Virus record (IMG/VR): IMGVR_UViG_3300025133_000699
Coordinates: 1 to 21,328 of that record
Strand: one strand, 5' to 3'
Length of the DNA: 21,328 nucleotides
From: a virus
Shown: positions 7,342-16,135 of the stretch, piece by piece
Layout: every line of letters starts with the position of its first letter
Position numbering within the stretch: position 1 is the stretch's first letter
Translations under genes and position numbers: made by a program
The notes under the pieces: generated by a model
The model's database searches: none
Told to the model about the DNA's origin: nothing
What the model saw: the letters and a program-made list of their open reading frames with translations, nothing else

Positions 7342-9522
7342 TTGGCGTTAATAAATCAAATATCAAATTTAAAACTTTTAAAATACGCTACAGCACCTAG
7401 AGGTAAATACTCAGGACATAATCCAAACCCCTTAACAAGGGAGTATGTCCCCTTTAGGTTTGAAGGTATTGATCCTAACTCTATTGATTTTTTTTATAGG
7501 GGGGGTGATAAAACTGATGATATTATTAAGAGAGATGAAAAAAGGTTTAGTAGATTCTTAAAAACTATTAATGGGGAATTATTTGTAATTAAACAACATA
7601 CTCTTAGTAGACAAGAAACACCACCAGCTGCGGGAACTATAAAATCTGAACCTATAAGGGAATTTTCAATTAATAATCTTGAGAAGGCAATAAGTGTTGG
7701 TGGGAAAGGAAAGTTTTACGATGGTAAGGGAGATAACTCAGACATTCCCTTTGAATCCAAATATGCCTATATTTATAAAAATGTAGAAACAGATAAAAAT
7801 GTTTTAGTTAATTTATATAGCAAAAAACAAATCATAGATACTAGTGGGAATAATGAGATTTTATCTTACACATCAGGCCCAGGTTCGAATTTTGGTGAAG
7901 GAAAAACAATTATACAATTCATTAATCAAAGAACAGGAATTAACAATCCTCTAAATTATTCATATCCTACTTACTATAATAAGGGAGGGGTTAAATTACA
8001 CGAAAGTGATGAAATAAATATAAATACCTCTTTAACGGGGGTTTCAAAGAAAGAGGATTTAGCATCTAATAAAACAGGATTTACTAAGGATGGGGGTCAA
8101 TCAAAACTCTTTGGTCCTAAAGATAAAAACCACACTCCTTCAAGAGATGAAGATTTAAAATCACAACTAAAAAATCAAAGTAATACCTTAGGGTTAAAAA
8201 TGTATGAAACATCTCCTACTAATTTAACTTCATCTTTGGGTGTAACTAATTTAATACAATCTCAAGTAGATTCTGGGTTCCCTTTAGATAGTAATTTAGG
8301 TACGGGTTTAAGTGATCAAGGAACAACCACTACAAATTTTGGTTTTAATAGTCTTCAAAAAGATTCAAGAAGGGATATAGTAAAATTAGGGGTAAATTAT
8401 TTAGCATATAGGGGTAATTCTCCAACAGAACACCAAACCTATGTAGGGGAAATGACAACAAAAGAATCCCCAATTATAAAAATGTATGTAAACTTAACGG
8501 GGGACAGTAGTTTATATTTTCCTTTTGTTATTAACACAAACCATAGTGTTTATGGTAACGATATAGTTAGTGTTGTTTCATTAGAAAATAATGGAAGAAT
8601 GAATTTTTATAATGGTGAATTTATCCCCCCTCATTTAAATAGTGATAAAACCTTTACGGTATTTAACCAAGAATTAATAAGTGAATTTAGTCCTTTTAGT
8701 CACGGTTCTATATACCAATTAGAGGATTTTAGGAAAATAATAATTGAGAAAAATCAAAAATTAATTAGTGGTAAAAATAACACAGTTCTTTCTAATTCAC
8801 CCAGTTATAAAGAATTTAATATTGAAACAAGAACCAAATTAGGAGATCCCGGAAGAAGATCATTAAGAAATGTAGCTGATTATACAATAAAGGATGTTTT
8901 AGATAAAATAACAGCATCTCCTGTAGAGTTGGATGGTAAATTAATTGAAGACATGATTCAGTTTTCATTTTATGCTGTTGATACTGATAACCCTAGGAAG
9001 AATGGAAGCACAGATAATAAAATTCAATTTAGAGCTTTTATAGATTCATTTGATGATTCTTATTCATCAGAGTGGGGTGGACAAACCTATATAGGTAGAG
9101 GTGATGAGTTTTATACTTATAAAAATACAAAAAGGTCCTTATCCTTATCTTTCACTATGGTTGCCCAATCCTATGGGGAATTAAAACCTATGTATGACAA
9201 ATTAAATTATTTCATTTCTACCTTATACCCTGATTATAGTTATAATGGTATTAAAAGAGGGAGTTTGTTAAGATTAACTGTTGGGGGGTATATTATACGA
9301 CAATTAGGTTTCTTAAAAGGTATAAAAGTTGGAATTCCCGAAGTTAGTCCTTGGGAAATAGGATTACAACCCGATGGTATTGTTAAACATGAAGAACAAT
9401 TACCTCATATCCTAAAAATATCAGGTTTAGATTTCCAACCCATCCCCGAATTTTTACCTCAGAAATGGAAAGATGTAAACTCCAAATCAAACCCTAAATG
9501 GATTGCACCTCAAATAAAATAA
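7342..9522 (+). CDS. Large baseplate protein, possible tube initiator
   Basis: This 726-aa protein has a TTG start. There is no early ATG in frame and stops (TAA TAA) lie just upstream, so TTG at 7342 is the best choice. Residues 1-500 are polar, Asn/Ser/Gly-rich and of low recognisability. The C-terminal part, about 535-715, is better ordered and looks conserved (FRAFIDSFDDSYSSEWGGQ, YIGRGDEFYTYKNTKRSLS, ELKPMYDKLNYFISTLYPDY, then RGSLLRLTVGGYI). That pattern, and the place between the tape measure and LysM/hub genes, fit a tube-initiator or tube-cap baseplate protein analogous to T4 gp48/gp54. The function is inferred mainly from context. Confidence 0.7.
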   Translation: MALINQISNLKLLKYATAPRGKYSGHNPNPLTREYVPFRFEGIDPNSIDFFYRGGDKTDDIIKRDEKRFSRFLKTINGELFVIKQHTLSRQETPPAAGTIKSEPIREFSINNLEKAISVGGKGKFYDGKGDNSDIPFESKYAYIYKNVETDKNVLVNLYSKKQIIDTSGNNEILSYTSGPGSNFGEGKTIIQFINQRTGINNPLNYSYPTYYNKGGVKLHESDEININTSLTGVSKKEDLASNKTGFTKDGGQSKLFGPKDKNHTPSRDEDLKSQLKNQSNTLGLKMYETSPTNLTSSLGVTNLIQSQVDSGFPLDSNLGTGLSDQGTTTTNFGFNSLQKDSRRDIVKLGVNYLAYRGNSPTEHQTYVGEMTTKESPIIKMYVNLTGDSSLYFPFVINTNHSVYGNDIVSVVSLENNGRMNFYNGEFIPPHLNSDKTFTVFNQELISEFSPFSHGSIYQLEDFRKIIIEKNQKLISGKNNTVLSNSPSYKEFNIETRTKLGDPGRRSLRNVADYTIKDVLDKITASPVELDGKLIEDMIQFSFYAVDTDNPRKNGSTDNKIQFRAFIDSFDDSYSSEWGGQTYIGRGDEFYTYKNTKRSLSLSFTMVAQSYGELKPMYDKLNYFISTLYPDYSYNGIKRGSLLRLTVGGYIIRQLGFLKGIKVGIPEVSPWEIGLQPDGIVKHEEQLPHILKISGLDFQPIPEFLPQKWKDVNSKSNPKWIAPQIK

Positions 9523-9528
9523 AGTTAA

Positions 9529-9831
9529 ATGGGAAGATATTCAAATAATAAATTTTTATTCACTAAAAATAAAAACAGGTATTATAGTACTACAAGATAT
9601 CCTGAAGTCCCCAGAAGGAATGATGATATTTACATTATATCTACTGATGGGGATAGATATGATACTTTAGCTCTACAATATTATTCAAATCCTGATTTAT
9701 GGTGGATAATATCTATATGTAACGCTTCACATACTCAAAATTCACTAATTCCCCCATTAGGGGTTCAAATTAGAATCCCCTCAAACCCACAAATAGTTAT
9801 AGACCAATTTAATACTTTAAATAATGAGTAG
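9529..9831 (+). CDS. gp53-like LysM-type baseplate protein
   Basis: This 100-aa protein has a LysM-like core at about residues 31-85: DGDRYDTLALQYYSNPDLWW, IISICNAS, then PPLGVQIRIPSN. The order (time/turn, Leu-Ala-Tyr helix, xNPDLWWxIxxxN, then PPGxxxxIP) is that of the small LysM-fold proteins of contractile tails such as T4 gp53 (wedge) and gpX types, which bind baseplate partners rather than peptidoglycan. It starts 6 nt after the preceding gene and its last 8 nt overlap the start of the hub gene, suggesting translational coupling. Whether it corresponds to gp53 or to a tube/hub adaptor is not decidable from sequence alone. Confidence 0.8.
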   Translation: MGRYSNNKFLFTKNKNRYYSTTRYPEVPRRNDDIYIISTDGDRYDTLALQYYSNPDLWWIISICNASHTQNSLIPPLGVQIRIPSNPQIVIDQFNTLNNE

Positions 9832-12800
9832 TAATTTAACAGGGGAAAATTTCCCCGAGTATGTACAAAAACAAATATCAAAGAGGCAAGAATTAATGGC
9901 TGAGGGGTTTGTTAATGACCAACATAATATTTTAGAAAATTCCAAATCAAAAGAAAAACAAAAATTTTTTGATAACAACCAGGGATTTATAAATGTTGTG
10001 TCATGTATAAATTTAGATATTCAAAAAATAAAAGATAAGAATAAAGAAGCTGGTTTAGAAAGTATTTTTGATAGTTATGAATTAGGTGGAAATACTTTAG
10101 CTAAAAATTTCATTTTAAAAGGGGGGGTTTCAAGTGACAAAAAAGGCACATCTAGCTTTAGAAGAGGGATTAGAGATGGGGCGGATACAGGCCTTATTAA
10201 TGATTCTGCTTATGGGATAGGAAATCTTCAAAAATATGGGCAAAAACCAATGCCCTCTTTAGAGAATATGGAAGTAAAAAGCAAAAATAGAGGTTCATTA
10301 AGAGAAGCAACTTTAAAAATAAAAGCCTTTAGTACTGAAGATTTTAAAGTTATTGATGCTCTTTACATGAGATTGGGTTATAATATTTTTGTTGAATGGG
10401 GTCATGCTTTTTTATTAAATAATGAAGGGAAAGTTGAGGGAAATGGGAACTCTTTAATGGATTTAATATTAAAAGAAGATAACAAAACCACAGATCTTTA
10501 TAAAGAAATAGAAGAAAAAAGATTAAAAAGTGATGGTAATTATGATGCTTTTTTAGGTAAAATAAAAAACTATAGTTGGTCAATGTCGTCAGATGGGGTT
10601 TATGATATTGATTTAAATATTATAAGCGCTGGAGATGTAATTGAATCATTAAAAATTAATACACAAGAACTTCAAACCAAAGGCCTCTCATCTGCGGAAA
10701 AAGAGGAAATCCAGGATTACAAAAAGACATTAAAAGATACAAAAGAAAAGGCAAAAGAGAAAGGTTATGTAGCGGCAGAAGCAGAAGATTCTGATGTATC
10801 TATATGGTCTAAAAGGGCAGAAAGTGATATAAATTGGTTTCTTTATAGAGTAGCTACTCTCAAAGGAGGAGACGATGCCTGGTTTTCAGATGTAAGATCC
10901 CCCGATACATGGAGGGCAACCGAACCTGGGGACGGAGCAAGACAGCCCCCTGTAGTAATAAGCAAAAAACCAATATTTGCTTGGCCATCAGTAACAAAAC
11001 CTATAAGGTATAGAGAAACATCGGATGTTGTATATTTAGATTTTGAAGATGTAGGTTCTACTACTAATAATTACTATATAAGATTAGGGGCATTTTTGGA
11101 ATTTATTGAACAAGTTTGTATGTTATATGAAGCTGATGAAAATGGTAAAATTTTAGAAGAACTTAGAATTTGTAGTGATGGGAAAGTAAGGATGAGAAAG
11201 AAACCTATAGTTAGAATATCTTACAATCCCCATTCAAATTTTTGTTTCACAACCCCCTTCCATATATCAGCAGATCCTAGAGTGTGTGTTTTATCCAAAA
11301 TGGTTAAAGTTGGCCAGTTTACTGCCCCCCCTGGTATGGAAGAAGTTTGGGAGGATTTAGAGAATGATAATGGTACAGTTGGGGGTTATTGGAAAAAACT
11401 TTACCCTAATTTAAATTCCTTTGACTACCCACAGATAATTAGACCAGAGGCAGTGGGGGATGAAATATCAAAAACCCAAGAGAAAGATACATCAATACCT
11501 CATGGAAAAATAATGAATATTTATGTAAGTTTTATAGAAATAATGAAATCCCTAGATAGTGCTACCACCAAAAATGAGGATGATACTAGTACAACCAACT
11601 TATATGATTTTTTAGCAATGATTTTAAAAGATATCTCCCATGCCACAGGAAATATTAATGATTTCCAATTGGTTTTAGACCCTGACACCAATTTTTTAAA
11701 AATAATTGACGCCACTAGAATTGAGGGTTATGGTACAATTGCAAAGGAATTGAATGAAGCTATGGGGAATAAAGAAATCTCAGTTGCTAAGTTTGCAATT
11801 AAAGATAATATTTTAAATAATAACAAAAAATTCGAATCTCCTATAATAACTGATTTTTCAATAAAAACAGAAATGTCAAGTAAAATGGCTACCACAATTA
11901 CAGTGGGAGCCCAAGACCCTGAAGGTGCAACTGGAAAAGGTATGGGGATTGCTAACTTAAATCATGGGTTTAAAAACAGAATAGTAAAAAATATACTTAA
12001 ATCAAGTGGAAAAACAACCACAGGAACAACCCCCGAAGAAAAATTTTCAAGTAATTTAACCGACTATAATACTTTTTTAGAATCCCAAATAGATACTGAG
12101 GGAAGTACAATGTGGAGTTGGTTTTGGGATGATGATAGTTATTGGGATGAATCTTTATTTGATTCAACACGTTCTCTTCTAAATGGTTTTTTATCCTTTG
12201 CCATAGCCCAAGAAGCAAAGAAAAGTAAAACTGATAACCCCCAAATAGGGTTTATTCCTATAAACCTTTCATTAACATTCCCAGGAATATCTGGTATTAA
12301 AATATATAATAAATTTACAATAGATTCAAAATTCTTACCTACTAATTATGGTTCTTCTTTAACTTTTCTAGTAAGAGGGGTTTCTCATTCTTTTAGTGGT
12401 GATAAATGGGAAACTAAAATTGAAAGTTTATCAATACCCTCAAAAGTAGCAAAAGGGAATAAAATCCTCCCAACAAAAGTATTAGAACCTGGCCCAATTT
12501 CAAAACAAAAACAAAATATCACACCCCCTACTGAGGATATAGCTCTTGCCCAAAATCTAAAACTAGGGGAAGGAATAGGTGATGGAGAACTATTAACTAT
12601 TACCTCAGGTTTACCTATGACATCAACAAAAGATGGTAAATCTTATGAAATAGATAAAATAAAAAGAGGTAATAGTCCTATAAACAGAATATGGTTACAC
12701 CACACAGCAGGATGGGATAAAAGAAAGGGAACAATCTCTAGTTGGACACGAAGGGTATGTTCTGACGCCACAGGTAAAGTCCATACTCCTTTTATTATAG

Positions 12801-14002
12801 GTAGATCACTCCCTGAGGGTTTTAGTGGGGGGAGTACTAAATATTCAACTCTTATTGAACAATTATATGATGAAGAGGAATATACGGGGTGGGCCAGTAG
12901 TACAGGAACATCAGGGGATAAAGGAACTGTAAATATTGAACTAGCAGGGTTAGGGTATATAAAAGGGGGACCTAGAAAAAACAAAAAAGTAGCCGAAATG
13001 AAGGGGTTGGACCCCGATACGGATTTATATTATTCATGGGCATCAAGATCAAAAGATGGGGAGGGGATATTCCAAGAAAATGAAATTGCAAAACCTGTAG
13101 ACAAGGACCTTAAAGAACTTCCATCATGGCAAGGCCATGAGTATTGGGTAAAATATCCACCAGAACAAATAAAGGCCACAGAAGAATTATTAATTGCACT
13201 AATAAGAAAATATAATGGTGATGCCCCTAGTAAAAAGGGTATAAAACATAATGTTATTCCTGATGATAATGTGTTTTTTAAATGGGATAATGTTTTTGGA
13301 CCCCCCATACCCTCTTCAAAAATAAGATCATCAAGAGGAGTTTTTGGTCATAGATTAAGTTCCAATAAAAGCGATATATGGCCTCAAAAAGAAATGGTAG
13401 AGATGTTAATGAATGTTCAAGCAAAAGCAGAAGGTAAGCACACACCCCCAAGCACATTCCCCTCAACACCTCCTACTCCCCAGGAAGCTTCGGGTAAGGA
13501 TGTCAGGTTAGGTGTAAAAATTTGGAGGGAATTCCAAAAGGTATTAATTCAAGAGGATAGTTATGGGGATAAAGGTAGTCCTTTATTGTCCCCTCAAGGT
13601 CAGGGGGGTGTTAATAAAAACACAACAATTAAATTATTAGAGGATTTCATTAGATATCGTCCCTACGATAAGAATAGAGATGAGAAACTGTCTCCAACCT
13701 CTGAGGCTTTTGATAAATGGGGGGATGTTACAGATAACAATGGAATATGGAAAGGAACGGGGAAAAAAATTCTCAATACCCTCCCTTTTTCTTCATTACA
13801 GTTAGAAAACATAGAGATCCAACCCATTAAGGAGGGTCCAATATATACTAGATATAGTCCCTCACATGAAAAATTTAACAAAATATTTGAGGGTATTGTT
13901 AAGGCTATAGATGAGGGTAAATCAACATACTTGGTAGATTGGTACCAACAAGAGGGTTTAAGTGGGGGGGCTGATATATCCCTAAACCTTCCATCCTTTT
14001 AA
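9824..14002 (+). CDS. Giant baseplate hub protein with C-terminal zinc amidase
   Basis: This is a 1392-aa multidomain protein. The N-terminal part (about 130-560), including LREATLKIKAFSTEDFKVID, ALYMRLGYNIFVEWGH and FITDFSIKTEMSSKMATT-like strands further on, resembles hub proteins of large marine/Bacteroidota myophages, analogous to T4 gp27. Residues about 950-1190 form an N-acetylmuramoyl-L-alanine amidase (amidase_2/T7 lysozyme/PGRP fold). It starts with WLHHTAG (zinc ligand H959) and contains NIELAGLGY. It ends with VFGHRLSSNKSDIWP, giving H1176 and D1184 as the other ligands and K1182 at the catalytic Lys position of T7 lysozyme. A Pro/Thr-rich linker (about 1203-1225) leads to a C-terminal 165 residues I do not recognise. 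The enzyme would cut peptidoglycan during injection, replacing the gp5 lysozyme of T4. The two-His spacing (217 residues) is long, implying inserts. Confidence 0.85.
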   Translation: MSSNLTGENFPEYVQKQISKRQELMAEGFVNDQHNILENSKSKEKQKFFDNNQGFINVVSCINLDIQKIKDKNKEAGLESIFDSYELGGNTLAKNFILKGGVSSDKKGTSSFRRGIRDGADTGLINDSAYGIGNLQKYGQKPMPSLENMEVKSKNRGSLREATLKIKAFSTEDFKVIDALYMRLGYNIFVEWGHAFLLNNEGKVEGNGNSLMDLILKEDNKTTDLYKEIEEKRLKSDGNYDAFLGKIKNYSWSMSSDGVYDIDLNIISAGDVIESLKINTQELQTKGLSSAEKEEIQDYKKTLKDTKEKAKEKGYVAAEAEDSDVSIWSKRAESDINWFLYRVATLKGGDDAWFSDVRSPDTWRATEPGDGARQPPVVISKKPIFAWPSVTKPIRYRETSDVVYLDFEDVGSTTNNYYIRLGAFLEFIEQVCMLYEADENGKILEELRICSDGKVRMRKKPIVRISYNPHSNFCFTTPFHISADPRVCVLSKMVKVGQFTAPPGMEEVWEDLENDNGTVGGYWKKLYPNLNSFDYPQIIRPEAVGDEISKTQEKDTSIPHGKIMNIYVSFIEIMKSLDSATTKNEDDTSTTNLYDFLAMILKDISHATGNINDFQLVLDPDTNFLKIIDATRIEGYGTIAKELNEAMGNKEISVAKFAIKDNILNNNKKFESPIITDFSIKTEMSSKMATTITVGAQDPEGATGKGMGIANLNHGFKNRIVKNILKSSGKTTTGTTPEEKFSSNLTDYNTFLESQIDTEGSTMWSWFWDDDSYWDESLFDSTRSLLNGFLSFAIAQEAKKSKTDNPQIGFIPINLSLTFPGISGIKIYNKFTIDSKFLPTNYGSSLTFLVRGVSHSFSGDKWETKIESLSIPSKVAKGNKILPTKVLEPGPISKQKQNITPPTEDIALAQNLKLGEGIGDGELLTITSGLPMTSTKDGKSYEIDKIKRGNSPINRIWLHHTAGWDKRKGTISSWTRRVCSDATGKVHTPFIIGRSLPEGFSGGSTKYSTLIEQLYDEEEYTGWASSTGTSGDKGTVNIELAGLGYIKGGPRKNKKVAEMKGLDPDTDLYYSWASRSKDGEGIFQENEIAKPVDKDLKELPSWQGHEYWVKYPPEQIKATEELLIALIRKYNGDAPSKKGIKHNVIPDDNVFFKWDNVFGPPIPSSKIRSSRGVFGHRLSSNKSDIWPQKEMVEMLMNVQAKAEGKHTPPSTFPSTPPTPQEASGKDVRLGVKIWREFQKVLIQEDSYGDKGSPLLSPQGQGGVNKNTTIKLLEDFIRYRPYDKNRDEKLSPTSEAFDKWGDVTDNNGIWKGTGKKILNTLPFSSLQLENIEIQPIKEGPIYTRYSPSHEKFNKIFEGIVKAIDEGKSTYLVDWYQQEGLSGGADISLNLPSF

Positions 14003-14003
14003 A

Positions 14004-14011
14004 TATTTATT
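14004..14011 (+). promoter_or_regulatory. Candidate late promoter element TATTTATT
   Basis: AAATATTTATTATC immediately follows the hub stop codon and leaves only three bases before the ATG at 14015, the same geometry as at 182-193. It differs from TATTTATA in the last base. The mRNA would be leaderless or nearly so if this is a -10 element. Confidence 0.4.
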
Positions 14012-14014
14012 ATC

Positions 14015-14833
14015 ATGAGTATTTATATTCCATTATCTCAATGTACTACAAATTTATTTGCTAACCCTGGAGAATTTATTTTTGCCAGTAACGCCCGAGA
14101 ATATGTAGGTCCCTATTGGAAATATATAACAGGTGCAACTTTTGCAGGGGCAACACCTCAATCCACACCAAAACCTTTAAGAATAATCCCCCCTAATTTT
14201 GATTACCCTGATGCTAGTAGAGCATATCAATTTAAAAATAAATTTTCCCAAGTGGCTTTAAACCCCCCTTTTGATGCCGATCCCAATTTTTCAATGGGAG
14301 AAAATGGGGAGGAAAATTGGGACCCTATATCTAATAGAAACTATAATTTACTAAAATCCCCACCCTTTCCTGATTTAGGTTTCAACCCCGAAATAAAAAC
14401 AATCCCTGGGAGATTATCTCCCCAACCAACTGAAAAAGATTTTGAAAACTTTGAATTTACTAGGTTTTTTGTTAAAAAAAGAAATGAAATTCTCTATTAT
14501 GAAACTTCAAAAGAGTATTATAATCCTATGAAGGCTGAAAAAAAGAACTATTATTGGGAATTATATCAAGTCTTCCCAGTAACATGGAGAATATTAGGTG
14601 AAATTTCCAACGTAAAAGCTATTAATGTAAACATTGTTCATTTAACAGAAAATAAATTAAACCTCCCCTATTTCCACCTTTATATCAAGGACTATCTAAA
14701 ATATTATGGGGGGGATAATGTACCTGGGGTGAATATTACTTCAGAAGACGGGGAAATCCCCACCCCTCCACAAATTCCAGTTAATGTAAAAATAAATAGA
14801 AAACCTCCTTCTACAGGAGGATTAGGATATTAA
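14015..14833 (+). CDS. Probable virion protein, unknown
   Basis: This 272-aa protein is not assigned to a family. The N-terminal 40 residues (GEFIFASNAREYVGPYWKYI, then TGATFAGATPQSTPK) resemble a short Tyr/Gly module, YxGxYxxxxxGxxxxGxxP, that I associate with structural proteins of large T4-like marine phages. The rest is Pro/Asn/Tyr-rich, with an ordered section near 150-235 (FFVKKRNEILYYETSKEYY, YYWELYQVFPVTWRI). No signal peptide or membrane segment is visible. It closes the structural block and is followed directly by a promoter of the replication class, so it is the last late gene before the module boundary. Confidence 0.7.
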   Translation: MSIYIPLSQCTTNLFANPGEFIFASNAREYVGPYWKYITGATFAGATPQSTPKPLRIIPPNFDYPDASRAYQFKNKFSQVALNPPFDADPNFSMGENGEENWDPISNRNYNLLKSPPFPDLGFNPEIKTIPGRLSPQPTEKDFENFEFTRFFVKKRNEILYYETSKEYYNPMKAEKKNYYWELYQVFPVTWRILGEISNVKAINVNIVHLTENKLNLPYFHLYIKDYLKYYGGDNVPGVNITSEDGEIPTPPQIPVNVKINRKPPSTGGLGY

Positions 14834-14865
14834 TTTGGCTTCTTGAAATGTTTTTATTATATTTA
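14834..14865 (+). promoter_or_regulatory. Bacteroidota-type promoter for polymerase gene
   Basis: TTTG (14834-14837) and TATATTTA (14858-14865) are separated by 20 nt, matching the Bacteroidota consensus of a -33 TTTG and a -7 TAnnTTTG element. The block is nearly the same as that at 16584-16615: TAATTTGGCTT, nine or so variable bases, then TTTTTATTATATTTA at identical spacing. Expected transcription start is around 14869-14872, essentially at the polymerase ATG (14870). Confidence 0.7.
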
Positions 14866-14869
14866 CTAT

Positions 14870-16135
14870 ATGTTTTATATAGTAGAGACAAAAACACAAT
14901 TAAATGAATTTAACAAAAAGGGTTATAAGGAAGCTTATATAGAGGTTATACCCTATTCTGATAAAACTCACCCTACAATAACAGACGTTAGTTTAGTTTA
15001 CATTAGACCATTTGAAGCAACTAAAGGATATATTTTAACTATAGACCATAGCGAAGCTATGCCGTTAAACAACGAGTACATTGAAGAATCAATTAATAAA
15101 TTCGATAAGTTATATGTTTGGGGTAGAAAAGAATTTAGGCATTTTTACTGGTGGACTAATGAGGTAATTGATTTATCTCTAGCAGCCCCTAATTATGAAA
15201 AAGAAACAACTCAAACACATAAACTATTTAACCATTATAAAAGATACAAAAATAAAACAGATATTAACAGAATTATTCCTATCGTTAAACATTATGAAGC
15301 TTGTGAAAAAAATTATAATAATTTAAAACAATATAAAGATGAACCCGTCAACAAATTTTACAACCAATCAATACCAATGGTATTCCAATTTATCGAACAA
15401 AGTGGTATACGAGTGGATTCCCAACTCTTCGAAGACTACTTCGACTGTGGTGGCACAGATAAAGTGTACACACAATACAATTTCAATACAACCACCACAA
15501 GACCCTCTAACAGATTTGGAGGAATCAATTTTGCAGCCTTAAATAAGGAAAATGGATGTCGTAAATCTTTTATACCTGAAAATTCAAGATTTGTTGAAAT
15601 TGATATTTCTGCTTACCATCCTACCCTTGCTGCCCATCTTGTGGATTATAAGTTCGATACGGATGATATTCATGCTTCCTTTGCAAAAATGTATAAGGTG
15701 GATTATAAAAAAGCTAAAGAGTTAACATTCAAACAACTTTATGGGGGTGTATTTAAACAGTACAAGGATTTAGAATTTTTCCAAAAGATACAAAAATATG
15801 TAGATGAATTATGGGAAAAATTCAATAATGATGGTTATATTGAATGCATGATTTCAAAATATAGGTTTGAAAAAGATAAATTAGATAACATGAATCCACA
15901 AAAATTATTTAATTATCTACTACAAAATTTGGAGACGTCACTTAATGTTCGTATATTAAAACATATAATAAAAAGAATAATAGCTAAAAAATCTAAATTA
16001 GTATTATACACGTATGATGCGTTTTTATTTGATTTAGCAGATGATGAAGAATATTTAATAGAAGATATAAAAAACATATTTAAAAGATATGGATTAAAAG
16101 TAAAACTTAAACATGGAACAAACTACGATTTTTAA
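14870..16135 (+). CDS. Family A DNA polymerase, short form
   Basis: From the ATG at 14870 this is 421 aa; an upstream TTG (14843) is in frame, but its codons run through the -7 promoter element, so I prefer the ATG. Klenow-type motifs are clear: TTTTRPSNRFGGINFAALN before RKSFIP; motif A EIDISAYHPTLAAH with catalytic D245; DIHASFA; motif B KELTFKQLYGG (K283, F287, Y291, G292); Q352 in NYLLQNLETSLN; and motif C YTYDAFLFD with catalytic D383. Differences from Pol I: the steric-gate Glu is His (H250), the R754 position is Tyr, and HDE is YDA. Residues 1-150 look like a 3'-5' exonuclease fold without its acids (YIEVIP for DxE, WGRKEFRHF for the NxxFD region). It starts the replication operon. The polymerase call is strong; the dead exonuclease is inference. 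Confidence 0.87.
   Translation: MFYIVETKTQLNEFNKKGYKEAYIEVIPYSDKTHPTITDVSLVYIRPFEATKGYILTIDHSEAMPLNNEYIEESINKFDKLYVWGRKEFRHFYWWTNEVIDLSLAAPNYEKETTQTHKLFNHYKRYKNKTDINRIIPIVKHYEACEKNYNNLKQYKDEPVNKFYNQSIPMVFQFIEQSGIRVDSQLFEDYFDCGGTDKVYTQYNFNTTTTRPSNRFGGINFAALNKENGCRKSFIPENSRFVEIDISAYHPTLAAHLVDYKFDTDDIHASFAKMYKVDYKKAKELTFKQLYGGVFKQYKDLEFFQKIQKYVDELWEKFNNDGYIECMISKYRFEKDKLDNMNPQKLFNYLLQNLETSLNVRILKHIIKRIIAKKSKLVLYTYDAFLFDLADDEEYLIEDIKNIFKRYGLKVKLKHGTNYDF

Noticed and set aside
7341-7372. TTTGGCGTT resembling the -33 part of the replication promoters
   Set aside because: No TAnnTTTG-like element lies about 20 nt downstream, and the sequence is the TTG start region of the large baseplate gene.
14804-14820. 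Hairpin CCTCCT/AGGAGG near the end of the 272-aa gene
   Set aside because: No T run follows, it is inside coding sequence (PPSTGG), and a promoter begins directly after; not a convincing terminator.
15339-15542. 67-codon open frame on the plus strand inside the polymerase gene
   Set aside because: It overlaps essential polymerase motifs in another frame and its translation is low-complexity Ser/Thr/Asn/Gln without leader or homology signs.
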